Counted from the first letter of the stretch, positions 1-6,903 are shown. The stretch: 8,948 nt of DNA from CAVWDI01 sp046259385 (GCA_046259385.1 JBJYWI010000281.1:1-8948); one strand, 5' to 3'. The notes: generated by a model from the sequence alone, not told the origin. Numbers and translations are program-made.

Positions 1-25
1 ACGTGAAACAACGATCGTTTCACGT
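1..25 (-). terminator. Perfect hairpin downstream of gap, probable terminator
   Basis: A perfect 9-bp inverted repeat (ACGTGAAAC at 1-9, GTTTCACGT at 17-25) flanks a 7-nt loop, about 40 nt past the gap stop codon. Its position at the 3' end of the gap transcript suggests a rho-independent terminator. The T-tract expected on the minus strand would lie left of base 1 and cannot be seen. On the plus strand only TTTCC follows the stem, so if it also acts in that direction it is probably weak. An operator for an unseen gene to the left is an alternative reading. Confidence 0.5.
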
Positions 26-63
26 TTTCCAGAATATATTTATTACAGTTGCTTGTGCTTTTT

Positions 64-1086
64 CTACATTTTTCTGGCTATCAAAGCAGCCAAATCGGCG
101 GTCCTGACGGAATAGCCCCATTCGTTATCATACCAGGTAACGACTTTAACGAGATTTTCCTCTTTTCCGCCCAATACCATTGTAAACTGGAGGTCAACAG
201 ATGAACTGATATTGCTGCCTTTATAATCAATGCTTACCAGAGGTTCATCAACAGCATCCAGTATTCCTTTTAATGACCCAGCGGCAGCTTTACGGAATTC
301 TTCATGCAACTGATCAGTTGTAACAGAGGATTCCAGCTCTACTGTTAAATCAACAATTGAGACAGTAGGTGTGGGCACACGCAAGGCATAACCATCAATT
401 TTTCCCTCAAGATCTGGAATAACCAGTTTTAATGCAGTGGCAGCACCGGTAGTTGTTGGGATGATGCTTATTGCTGCTGCCCTTGCCCTGCGTAAGTCTT
501 TATGCGGTAAATCCAGAATCTTTTGATCATTCGTATACGAATGGATGGTAGTCATAAAGCCTCTTCTGATTTTGAATGCATCGTGAACCACTTTCACGGC
601 TGGTGCAAGACAATTTGTAGTACAGGATGCATTGGAAATAATATGATGTTTTTTGGGATCATACCAATCATCATTCACCCCCAGAACTACCGTCAATAGA
701 TCTCCTTTCGCAGGGGCGGTGATAATCACTTTTTTCGCGCCTCCACCCGTGATATGTTTCTCTGCATCTTCCTTTTTCCGGAATAATCCTGTTCCTTCTA
801 CAACAATATCAACACCTATATCACCCCAGGGTAATTGTGCTGGATCTTTTTCACTGAATGCTTTAATGTTGTTGCCATTCACAATAAGTCCATCATCATC
901 CACTTCAACACTACCATCAAATTTTCCATAATTAGAATCGTATTTAAAAAGGTGAGCCATTGTTTTTAGATCGCCAATATCATTAAATGCGACCACCTCC
1001 AGTTCACCAGCGTATTCTTCTAGAATCGCTTTAAGAACCTGACGTCCAATACGACCAAATCCATTAATCCCGACTTTCACTGTCAT
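64..1086 (-). CDS. gap: Glyceraldehyde-3-phosphate dehydrogenase, type I
   Basis: This cytoplasmic enzyme of glycolysis and gluconeogenesis interconverts glyceraldehyde 3-phosphate and 1,3-bisphosphoglycerate with NAD(H). The 340-residue length is normal for the family. The N-terminal Rossmann domain opens with GINGFGRIGR at residues 6-15. Asp36 in the FND motif fits NAD rather than NADP preference. The catalytic cysteine is Cys155 in SNASCTTNC (151-159), and His182 in the TIHSYT segment is its base. The phosphate-binding TTTGAA lies at 211-216, RVPTPT at 236-241, and WYDNEWGYS near the C terminus at 318-326. All key residues are present. The ATG at 1086 is fixed by a good Shine-Dalgarno sequence 6 nt upstream. 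It lies 113 bp downstream of yvcK on the same strand. No pgk or tpi is visible, but either could lie beyond the left edge. The identification is secure. Confidence 0.98.
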   Translation of the reverse strand: MTVKVGINGFGRIGRQVLKAILEEYAGELEVVAFNDIGDLKTMAHLFKYDSNYGKFDGSVEVDDDGLIVNGNNIKAFSEKDPAQLPWGDIGVDIVVEGTGLFRKKEDAEKHITGGGAKKVIITAPAKGDLLTVVLGVNDDWYDPKKHHIISNASCTTNCLAPAVKVVHDAFKIRRGFMTTIHSYTNDQKILDLPHKDLRRARAAAISIIPTTTGAATALKLVIPDLEGKIDGYALRVPTPTVSIVDLTVELESSVTTDQLHEEFRKAAAGSLKGILDAVDEPLVSIDYKGSNISSSVDLQFTMVLGGKEENLVKVVTWYDNEWGYSVRTADLAALIARKM

Positions 1087-1092
1087 GAAATG

Positions 1093-1097
1093 CCTCC
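1093..1097 (-). promoter_or_regulatory. Ribosome binding site of gap
   Basis: On the minus strand GGAGG is followed by a 6-nt spacer (CATTTC) and the ATG at 1086. It is the only clear Shine-Dalgarno sequence in front of any gene in this window, and it fixes the gap start. Confidence 0.85.
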
Positions 1098-1123
1098 AAA
1101 TATTTAATTTAATCTCAAAATTT

Positions 1124-1153
1124 TTGTAAATAGCTAGCTATTGTGATTTACAA
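1124..1153. promoter_or_regulatory. Nested palindromes in the gap leader, candidate operator
   Basis: Two overlapping symmetric elements lie 38-67 bp upstream of the gap start. One is a perfect 14-bp palindrome, AATAGCTAGCTATT, at 1129-1142. The other is an 8-bp inverted repeat, TTGTAAAT at 1124-1131 and ATTTACAA at 1146-1153, with arms two helical turns apart centre to centre. On the minus strand a weak promoter-like pair overlaps it: TTGTTG, 17 nt, then CACAAT (+ strand 1140-1145). A repressor bound here could block gap transcription. There is no T-tract after the repeat in the minus direction, so a yvcK terminator is less likely. The operator role is inference. Confidence 0.35.
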
Positions 1154-1199
1154 GGCTATGCACAACAACTTCAATTATTTTTATACAATCGCCAACTTA

Positions 1200-2534
1200 C
1201 TATTCTACCAGAGGTCCAGTCTTTTCCTGATATAAATCCAAGATTACTTCTGCTAATTTATGTGAATCATGACGCCAGGAATGGATACTGTCCACAAGGT
1301 CGGACGTGTAAATTGCAAAATTATTAGATTCATTGGCCTTCGTCCTTACCCAATCCACATTCTTTGGCAAATTTCCTGAAAAATTATCATTCACAGCAAC
1401 AACATCGTACATCCCGCCTACAGAATGTTCATCCAATGCGCGAAGATGGTCCTCGCATGAAAATCCATCAGTTTCGCCAGGTTGGGTTGCGACATTACAA
1501 ACAAATATCTTCAAACCTTTACTGGCTCTTATCGCTTCAGATATATCCGGTACTAATAAATTCGGGATGATGCTTGTAAACAAACTTCCTGGTCCCACAA
1601 TTATCATATCAGCCGCCAGTATCGATTTGATTGCATCTGGATAGGCTGGTGGATTATTTGGTTCTAACCATACCCGATGAACTTTGCCTTCGCTTTCAGG
1701 GATTTTGCTTTCTCCTTCAACCCGGAATTTGCCAACCATATGCGGGAGCATGACGTCAGCTATTAATTGTACGTTGTGAATAGTGGAAGGCAGTACTCTT
1801 CCATGTACAGCCAGCACCCGACCTGATTCAGCAACCGCTTCTTCAAAACTACCTGTAATTTCAGCCAGGGCAGTAATAAAAAGATTTCCAAAAGAATGCC
1901 CCTCAAGACCGGACTGCCCATCTGGGAAACGGTACTGAAATAACTGACCCATAAAAGCTTCATCATTTGATAATGCAGCAAGACAGTTTCGAATGTCGCC
2001 AGGAGGCAATATGCCAAGTCCTCTTCGTAATCTCCCGGATGATCCACCATCGTCAGCTACAGTGACAATGGCTGTCAAATTGTGAGAATAGGTTTTTAGA
2101 CCTCGTAACAGAGTAGCAAGTCCATGTCCGCCTCCCACAGCAACGATACGTGGACCTCTTTCCCGCTGTCTATGGGTTCGAATGGTGTCTGCGACCCCCT
2201 TGCCTGGAATGACAAATGGTTTCATCAAGGATCTATTCAACCCCCGGATTCCAAAGAGCAATATTCCTATTCCTAATCCCCCAAATATAAGCGCTCTTAC
2301 TGGGCGCGCCAAAAACTGCAATGAAACTGTGGACAATATGGGTAACCACCACGTTTCAGGTGACGAACGATAAACATCTAAAACAACCACAGCCACACCA
2401 ATGCTTATAAGGGTTGTCCCTAACAGAATCAAGATAAACCAGCGTTTTACTCCAGCACCTGGAACTAACCAAAACGTATAAGTTCGCAGCACTTCTTTGG
2501 CTTGCTCAGGCCAATTCTTATTGTTTTTACCCAT
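1200..2534 (-). CDS. yvcK: YvcK/CofD-like gluconeogenesis factor with N-terminal membrane module
   Basis: This is a 444-residue member of the YvcK/CofD-like family. In bacteria where it has been studied, YvcK binds UDP-sugars, is needed on gluconeogenic carbon sources and affects cell shape and wall synthesis. It is not known to act as the coenzyme F420 transferase CofD. The C-terminal two thirds carries the family blocks: GGGHGLATLLRGLK (134-147), TVADDGGSSGRLR (158-170), PPGDIRNC (177-184), GHSFGNLF (212-219), VGPGSLFTSIIPNLL (313-327) and CNVATQPGETDGF (346-358). The first ~110 residues, absent from the compact Bacillus-type protein, contain two probable membrane helices (about 33-54 and 80-98), so the catalytic-like domain is probably held at the inner face of the membrane. 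The ATG at 2534 has no Shine-Dalgarno sequence but sits just after a strong promoter, implying a very short leader. It precedes gap on the same strand, and the two may be co-transcribed. Confidence 0.93.
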   Translation of the reverse strand: MGKNNKNWPEQAKEVLRTYTFWLVPGAGVKRWFILILLGTTLISIGVAVVVLDVYRSSPETWWLPILSTVSLQFLARPVRALIFGGLGIGILLFGIRGLNRSLMKPFVIPGKGVADTIRTHRQRERGPRIVAVGGGHGLATLLRGLKTYSHNLTAIVTVADDGGSSGRLRRGLGILPPGDIRNCLAALSNDEAFMGQLFQYRFPDGQSGLEGHSFGNLFITALAEITGSFEEAVAESGRVLAVHGRVLPSTIHNVQLIADVMLPHMVGKFRVEGESKIPESEGKVHRVWLEPNNPPAYPDAIKSILAADMIIVGPGSLFTSIIPNLLVPDISEAIRASKGLKIFVCNVATQPGETDGFSCEDHLRALDEHSVGGMYDVVAVNDNFSGNLPKNVDWVRTKANESNNFAIYTSDLVDSIHSWRHDSHKLAEVILDLYQEKTGPLVE

Positions 2535-2544
2535 TCCGTTGGAG

Positions 2545-2573
2545 ATAATAGCAGCCTTTATTTATCCCGTCAA
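2545..2573 (-). promoter_or_regulatory. Promoter of yvcK (TTGACG-N17-TATTAT)
   Basis: On the minus strand a -35 box TTGACG (2573 to 2568) is followed by exactly 17 nt and the -10 box TATTAT (2550 to 2545). The -10 is preceded by TGC, forming an extended -10. This is the best sigma-70-type promoter in the window. Transcription should start near 2538, only about 4-5 nt before the ATG at 2534, so yvcK is probably translated from a leaderless or nearly leaderless message. The start site is inferred from normal -10 to +1 spacing. Confidence 0.6.
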
Positions 2574-2603
2574 CTTGCATTCAAACCCGCTCTAATAATC
2601 TTT

Positions 2604-2626
2604 TATGGCACATAAACTGTGCTATA
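2604..2626. promoter_or_regulatory. Inverted repeat over the recJ promoter, candidate operator
   Basis: TATGGCACA at 2604-2612 and TGTGCTATA at 2618-2626 form an inverted repeat around a 5-nt centre, with 8 of 9 positions symmetric and a G-T mismatch. The right arm overlaps the extended -10 of the putative recJ promoter, a typical place for a repressor site. It matches no operator that I can name with confidence. It could also be coincidental symmetry in AT-rich DNA. Confidence 0.3.
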
Positions 2627-2628
2627 CT
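2620..2628 (+). promoter_or_regulatory. Extended -10 promoter element of recJ
   Basis: TGCTATACT matches the extended -10 form TGnTATAAT at 8 of 9 positions. No good -35 lies at 16-18 bp, which extended -10 promoters can tolerate. Initiation would be near 2635, giving a leader of about 98 nt before recJ. That leader contains a small hairpin (GTATTT at 2693-2698 and AAATAC at 2703-2708, 4-nt loop) of unknown significance. Confidence 0.4.
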
Positions 2629-2732
2629 GATTTCAATTGACAAATAGTATATAGATTAATGCGGGGATATATTGCTGGTCTGTGATCCATATGTATTTAT
2701 AGAAATACCTACATAAAGCGGAAATTTTTAAG

Positions 2733-4442
2733 ATGAATATGAAAGTTAAACGATGGGCAATCGCAAAACCAATTACCGATGAAGTAGACATTGCATTAAA
2801 GGAATATGACCCAATAATTCGGCAGATTTTATTCAACCGGGGAATTGCCACACAATTGCAAGCTGAAAATTTCATTAACGCTAAATTACCACCAGATACT
2901 GATCCCTATAATTTGTTAACCATGGCCGAAGCTGTTGATCGGGTTTTACAAGGAATTGAAAATAACGAATCAATCGCTATATATGGGGATTATGATGTTG
3001 ATGGTGTAAGCGCGACAGCACTCCTGACACAGTCGCTTAAACTGGCTGGAGCACAAGTAGAAAGTTATATACCTGACCGTTTTGAAGAGGGTTACGGATT
3101 AAATCCGGAAGCAATCAAATACCTAAAAGATCAAGGCATCCAACTGGTCATCACAGTTGATTGTGGTATTCGAGCACTGGAAGAAGTTGATTACGCTAAT
3201 CAACTTGGATTAGATATGATCATTACAGACCACCACAGACCCGGAGAAAATATACCCGAGGCTGTTGCTGTCATCAACCCAAGACAATTCAACGATCCCT
3301 ATCCTGAAAAGGATCTCGCCGGAGTGGGATTGGCCTACAAATTGGTTTGTGCGCTAGATAAATTGAACAGTCACTCAAATGGCAAATCGGTTCTGCCAAA
3401 TCCTGATAATTATCTCGATTTTGTAGCATTAGGTACGGTTGCAGATTTAGCTCCATTGCAAGGAGAGAATAGATCATTGGTTCGTACTGGAATTATTCAA
3501 ATGCGCAATACGAATAGACCTGGTTTAAAAGCCTTAATAGGTGTATCCGGTCAAAATCGATTAAGAATTAATTCAAGCTCGATAGGTTACATCCTTGGGC
3601 CTAGATTAAACGCTGCTGGACGTCTCGATAATGCAAAAATTTCCCTAGATCTGCTTTTAACAGAGAGCCAGTTTACAGCAGGTTTATTAGCCCAAAAACT
3701 CGAGAATTCTAACAGAGAACGCCAAAGAAGAATGAGAGAACAGCAACAGATAGCTGAACAGCTCATGAAAAAAACTGACCCTGACATACCGTTCATATTT
3801 GTTCATGGTTCAGAATACGATCAAGGTATAATCGGGTTAGTAGCTTCCCGCCTCACCGAAAAGTACTATAAGCCATCAATTGTAATTTCTCAGAGTGAAG
3901 AAATATCGCGTGGTTCTTGCAGAAGTATCCCCGAATTTCATATAACAAACGCTCTAGAAGAATGTTCTGATTTGCTTGTGCGCTACGGAGGGCATTCCGC
4001 TGCAGCGGGGTTCTCTATTAAAAACGATCAGATTCAAGACTTGTTCTATCGCATGAAAGTAATTGCTGAAAAAGAATTAGACACATCAGATTTACGGGAG
4101 ACAATCCAAGCAGATATCGATTTACAATTATCAGACTTAAATTTTGAACTAATTGAAAAATTAGAACATCTACAACCAACCGGGAGGGGAAATCCTCCTG
4201 CCCAATTTGCTTCATTTGCTGTGCGGGTTCTTCACAGCCGGACCGTTGGAAAAGAAAAACAACACCTGAAGTTAATTCTTTCAGATGGGCATATTACATA
4301 TGATGCAATTGCTTTTCGACAGGGTTACTGGCAGGATGTAATACCAGATTTTATCAATATTATCTATACTTTTGAATTGAATGAATACAATGGACGAAGT
4401 ACACTCCAGTTAAATATTAAAGACATCAAACCAGGCACTTAA
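2733..4442 (+). CDS. recJ: Single-stranded-DNA-specific exonuclease RecJ
   Basis: RecJ degrades single-stranded DNA 5' to 3' in recombination, mismatch and base-excision repair. The 569 residues match the usual core length. The DHH domain has YGDYDVDG at 84-91 (Asp86, 88, 90), TVDCG at 141-145, the signature DHH at 166-168 and GTVADLAPL at 234-242 with Asp238. A charged helical linker at about 320-345 leads to the DHHA1 domain with GGHSAAAGF at 419-427. The C-terminal OB-type DNA-binding domain contains PTGRGNPPAQF at 482-492, in place of the more usual PFGxGNPxPxF. All metal-binding motifs are intact, so it should be active. The start may be the ATG at 2733 or the in-frame ATG at 2739; neither has a convincing Shine-Dalgarno sequence. 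It is divergent from yvcK and ends 4 bp from the convergent glycosyltransferase gene. Confidence 0.97.
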   Translation: MNMKVKRWAIAKPITDEVDIALKEYDPIIRQILFNRGIATQLQAENFINAKLPPDTDPYNLLTMAEAVDRVLQGIENNESIAIYGDYDVDGVSATALLTQSLKLAGAQVESYIPDRFEEGYGLNPEAIKYLKDQGIQLVITVDCGIRALEEVDYANQLGLDMIITDHHRPGENIPEAVAVINPRQFNDPYPEKDLAGVGLAYKLVCALDKLNSHSNGKSVLPNPDNYLDFVALGTVADLAPLQGENRSLVRTGIIQMRNTNRPGLKALIGVSGQNRLRINSSSIGYILGPRLNAAGRLDNAKISLDLLLTESQFTAGLLAQKLENSNRERQRRMREQQQIAEQLMKKTDPDIPFIFVHGSEYDQGIIGLVASRLTEKYYKPSIVISQSEEISRGSCRSIPEFHITNALEECSDLLVRYGGHSAAAGFSIKNDQIQDLFYRMKVIAEKELDTSDLRETIQADIDLQLSDLNFELIEKLEHLQPTGRGNPPAQFASFAVRVLHSRTVGKEKQHLKLILSDGHITYDAIAFRQGYWQDVIPDFINIIYTFELNEYNGRSTLQLNIKDIKPGT

Positions 4443-4446
4443 TTGA

Positions 4447-5130
4447 CTATTCAACAAATCTAAATTTTATTAATGTCCAGAAGGCTTCAAAAGCATCTCT
4501 TAACTTAATCTTTTTTCCCTCTCCGTAATCTCGCGGTGTAAATCTAATTGGAACCTCATAAATTCGGAATTTCCGTTTTAATACCTTTGCAGTAAATTCC
4601 GGTTCAAAATTAAAACTTTTCGCGTGTATTGTAATACCTTTCAGTACCTCCTTGCGAAATACTTTGTAGCCGGTTTCCATATCCGTTAGTATGTTATTGT
4701 AGAGAATATTTGTAACCAAAGTAAGTAATTTGTTAGCAACCATATGCCAAAACATGGTTGGTCTGCGAGGCCCCCCTAGAAATCGTGAGCCGTACACTAT
4801 ATCAGCAATTTCTTCTTCTATTGGTTGCAAAAGTGCGGGATAGTCGCGCGGGTCATATTCGAGATCCGCATCTTGAATTAAAATCACATCTCCAGTCGCA
4901 TTATTAAATCCGGTAACAACAGCTCGTCCTTTTCCTTTATTTTCAACATGGTAAACAACTTTTATTAGCTCATTTCCATCCAATCGCGCCAATATATCCC
5001 TAGTCCCATCTGTGGACCCATCATCAACAATAACGACTTCATCAACCAGGTCAGTATCGATTACTCTTCTAAGAATCTCTTCTATCGTATTTGATTCATT
5101 AAATACTGGGATAATTACACTCAAAAACAT
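4447..5130 (-). CDS. Glycosyltransferase family 2, DPM1-like
   Basis: This GT-A-fold glycosyltransferase of 227 residues resembles the dolichyl/polyprenyl-phosphate mannosyl- or glucosyltransferase group, which transfers a sugar from a nucleotide donor to a lipid phosphate at the cytoplasmic membrane face. Motifs in order: PVFNE (8-12), VDDGSTDGT (35-43), NKGKG near 64-68, the metal-binding DADLEYDP (87-94, Asp87 and Asp89), VYGSRFLGG (112-120), DMETGYKVFR (150-159), FNFEPEF (173-179) and the basic VPIRFTPRDYGEGKKIK (193-209). There are no C-terminal membrane helices, so it is the soluble single-domain form rather than the type fused to a GtrA-like or membrane domain. The sugar and acceptor cannot be read from the sequence. 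It is transcribed alone, divergent from the phosphodiesterase gene and convergent with recJ. Confidence 0.92.
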   Translation of the reverse strand: MFLSVIIPVFNESNTIEEILRRVIDTDLVDEVVIVDDGSTDGTRDILARLDGNELIKVVYHVENKGKGRAVVTGFNNATGDVILIQDADLEYDPRDYPALLQPIEEEIADIVYGSRFLGGPRRPTMFWHMVANKLLTLVTNILYNNILTDMETGYKVFRKEVLKGITIHAKSFNFEPEFTAKVLKRKFRIYEVPIRFTPRDYGEGKKIKLRDAFEAFWTLIKFRFVE

Positions 5131-5136
5131 TCGTCA

Positions 5137-5142
5137 ATTATA
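5137..5142 (-). promoter_or_regulatory. -10 element TATAAT next to the glycosyltransferase start
   Basis: A perfect TATAAT reads 5142 to 5137 on the minus strand and ends 6 nt before the ATG at 5130. Initiation at the normal distance would fall on or beside the A of the start codon, predicting a leaderless transcript. There is no Shine-Dalgarno sequence. The -35 region is weak (ACTTTG at 17 bp). Confidence 0.42.
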
Positions 5143-5183
5143 ATCCGAAAAAATTCCTACAAAGTAACCGATAGATGCTGAAA

Positions 5184-5194
5184 TAAAATAAATT
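5184..5194 (+). promoter_or_regulatory. -10-like elements before the phosphodiesterase gene
   Basis: TAAAAT (5184-5189) and an overlapping TAAATT (5189-5194) lie 4-9 nt before the ATG at 5199, with no Shine-Dalgarno sequence and no clear -35. They face away from the glycosyltransferase -10 across a 68-bp spacer. In such AT-rich sequence the match is weak evidence on its own. Confidence 0.22.
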
Positions 5195-5198
5195 TAAA

Positions 5199-5948
5199 AT
5201 GCTAAAACTTCTCCCACAACCTGCTGTGATTGCGCATCGTGGTGCGAGTGCATACGCTCCAGAAAACACGCTTTCATCTTTTCAACTTGCGATAGAACAA
5301 AATGCGGATGCAATTGAATTTGATGTCCGATTAAGCAAGGATCATCAGGTTGTCGCTATTCACGACAAAGAAGTTAATCGAACAACTGATTTTCGGGGGA
5401 AGGTAAGAAAACTACGCTTGGATGATTTAAAGAAGATGGACGCTGGGAGTTATTATCATCCATTTTTTAAGAACGAAAAAATACCAACCTTACAGGAAAT
5501 TATTTCTTTGTTTGGAAATTCCACATTGTTTAATATCGAGATTAAAAACCATTTACTTTTCCATACACGGCTTCCAAAAATGATAGCGCAATTGATTTCA
5601 GAGAATGAGCTTATCGAAAATACTTTAATATCTTCATTCAACCCGCTGGATTTAATGGTCATTCGTCAAACTGCTCCGGAGATTGAATTGGGTTTCCTTG
5701 TACCACCAGGGAAATATAATTTTTTATCTGAAATTTTCTTTGAGAAATTAATAAATTTTGATAGCATTCATTTCGATTTCAGGGATATCTCAAAAGAGTT
5801 GATTGAGAAATATCACAATAAAAATAAAAGCGTATTTGCATATACCGTGAACAACATTGAGGACATTAATGAATTAGCGGATTACGGTATAGATGGGATT
5901 TTCACTGATGATCCAATTCTTGTTAAACAGCATATATATGCCGGTTGA
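5199..5948 (+). CDS. Glycerophosphodiester phosphodiesterase
   Basis: This 249-residue enzyme of the GDPD family (GlpQ/UgpQ type, TIM barrel) hydrolyses glycerophosphodiesters, the deacylation products of phospholipids, to glycerol 3-phosphate and an alcohol. The metal site and catalytic residues are visible: HRG at 13-15, PENT at 21-24, Glu40 and Asp42 in IEFDVRLSKD, the second catalytic His55 in AIHDKEVNRTT, Glu114 and Lys116 in FNIEIK, YTVN at 215-218 in the place of the common WTVN, and GIFTDDP at 233-239 closing the barrel. There is no signal peptide or membrane helix, so it is probably cytoplasmic like UgpQ rather than periplasmic like GlpQ. The stop codon lies inside a 10-bp palindrome, GTTGATCAAC (5944-5953). 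The following gene is 85 bp downstream. Substrate preference is unknown. Confidence 0.95.
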   Translation: MLKLLPQPAVIAHRGASAYAPENTLSSFQLAIEQNADAIEFDVRLSKDHQVVAIHDKEVNRTTDFRGKVRKLRLDDLKKMDAGSYYHPFFKNEKIPTLQEIISLFGNSTLFNIEIKNHLLFHTRLPKMIAQLISENELIENTLISSFNPLDLMVIRQTAPEIELGFLVPPGKYNFLSEIFFEKLINFDSIHFDFRDISKELIEKYHNKNKSVFAYTVNNIEDINELADYGIDGIFTDDPILVKQHIYAG

Positions 5949-6033
5949 TCAACTTGCAATAAGTGTCAATTAGACTTATGATTCAGCTTTACGACCCTCT
6001 AAATTTACTTTTTTAAGATTGAACTCTAAACTT

Positions 6034-6858
6034 ATGGATGTAACTATTGATGAATATATGGCGGTATGTATATCACATCAGATTCAGGATGGTGAGATTG
6101 TCGCTCAAGGCCTGGCGACTCCGCTAATTGCGGTAGCTTATCTCCTAGCTCGAAATACACATGCTCCCAATCTATATTTCATGTCAGCAATCGGTCAGGG
6201 GATTTGTAGGGATCCTGCCCCAATTAGTATTACTAGAATCGAAAAATTATGGTTGGACAGGTCAATGAAAAACGTTGGCTTTGCAAGAGCTGCAGCGGAA
6301 ATGCTGCCAAAAATGAAACCAAAGGAATTCTTCAGGCCCGCCCAAATTGATCAGCATGGCAATTTTAATAACATCGCATTTGGTAAGAATTACCACACAC
6401 CTCGATTACGCCTACCTGGAACTGGAGGTATCCCAGATCTGACCACATACATCTCAAATACTTACCTTTATGTACCCCGCCATTCAAGAACAACTTTTGT
6501 GCCTAACCTCGATTTTTTATCAGGTTTAGGACATAATCCCAATCGCAAACTAGGTGAGGGACCACCATACCTTGTAACCAATTATGGACAATTTGATTTT
6601 AACGGGGGAGATTCGCCAACCAATAATCGTATGAGATTAACAACAATTCACCCAGGTGTAACCCTCAATCAAATAAGAATGCGAACAGGATTTGAATTTG
6701 ATATTTCACCTGATTTAATTGAAACACAAATGCCATCCGAGAAAGAAATAAAATTGCTTCGAGAAGAAGTTGATCCGTTTGGAATCAGACGCCTTGAAAT
6801 GTTGGGTGGAGCGGCTCGGAAAGAGTTAATCAGAGATATTATTAAGTTCGAAAAATAA
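6034..6858 (+). CDS. IpdB-like CoA-transferase family beta subunit
   Basis: This 274-residue protein has the class I CoA-transferase fold of the beta subunits of glutaconate CoA-transferase (GctB) and the mycobacterial ring-opening hydrolase IpdB. Visible blocks include ATPLIAVAYLLA (28-39 region), THAPNLYF (42-49 region), AQIDQHGNFNNIAFG (about 103-117), LPGTGG (about 127-132), VTNYGQFDF and the well-kept TTIHPGVT followed by TGFEFDIS. The end, EEVDPFGIRRLE, is also typical. Where GctB has its catalytic glutamate (VESG), this protein reads FMSAIGQG, with no glutamate. Sequence resemblance is closer to IpdB as I remember it, where the catalytic glutamate is in the alpha subunit. No alpha subunit is seen beside it. 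ATG at 6034 was preferred over TTG at 6019 because homology begins just after it. No Shine-Dalgarno sequence is visible; TAAGAT at 6014-6019 may be a -10. A CoA-thioester substrate is likely but unidentified. Confidence 0.85.
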   Translation: MDVTIDEYMAVCISHQIQDGEIVAQGLATPLIAVAYLLARNTHAPNLYFMSAIGQGICRDPAPISITRIEKLWLDRSMKNVGFARAAAEMLPKMKPKEFFRPAQIDQHGNFNNIAFGKNYHTPRLRLPGTGGIPDLTTYISNTYLYVPRHSRTTFVPNLDFLSGLGHNPNRKLGEGPPYLVTNYGQFDFNGGDSPTNNRMRLTTIHPGVTLNQIRMRTGFEFDISPDLIETQMPSEKEIKLLREEVDPFGIRRLEMLGGAARKELIRDIIKFEK

Positions 6859-6890
6859 TTCTCTCTGCCTTCTCTTCTATCGGGATTAAG

Positions 6891-6896
6891 TAAAAT
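6891..6896 (+). promoter_or_regulatory. -10-like TAAAAT before the GH3 gene
   Basis: TAAAAT ends 7 nt before the ATG at 6904, so a transcript starting at the usual distance would begin at the start codon. The intergenic spacer is only 45 bp, so read-through from the gene upstream is also possible. No -35 or Shine-Dalgarno sequence is evident. Confidence 0.25.
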
Positions 6897-6903
6897 TAAA
6901 AAA

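Noticed and set aside
1141..1153. TTGTGATTTACAA upstream of gap resembles a Rex redox-repressor site.
   Set aside because: The half-sites are too close: the Rex consensus TTGTGAAnnnnTTCACAA is 18 bp, whereas this is 13 bp.
1763..2050. A 95-codon minus-strand open frame inside yvcK, in another frame.
   Set aside because: It lies entirely within the conserved YvcK domain and its translation looks like shadow sequence.
2637..2642. A perfect TTGACA on the plus strand before recJ.
   Set aside because: No -10-like hexamer lies 15-19 bp downstream (the sequence there is GC-rich TGCGGGG), so it is unlikely to be a -35 box.
2633..2875. An 80-codon minus-strand open frame across the yvcK-recJ spacer and the recJ start.
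   Set aside because: It overlaps the recJ N terminus and its promoter region, has no recognisable domain and no ribosome binding site; best explained as chance.
5959..5979. Inverted repeat ATAAGT/ACTTAT after the phosphodiesterase gene as a terminator.
   Set aside because: The stem is only 6 AT-rich base pairs with a 9-nt loop and no adjacent T-tract; too weak to call.
6019..6033. TTG at 6019 as the start of the IpdB-like gene.
   Set aside because: It adds only five residues without homology, lacks a ribosome binding site and overlaps a possible -10; ATG at 6034 is simpler.
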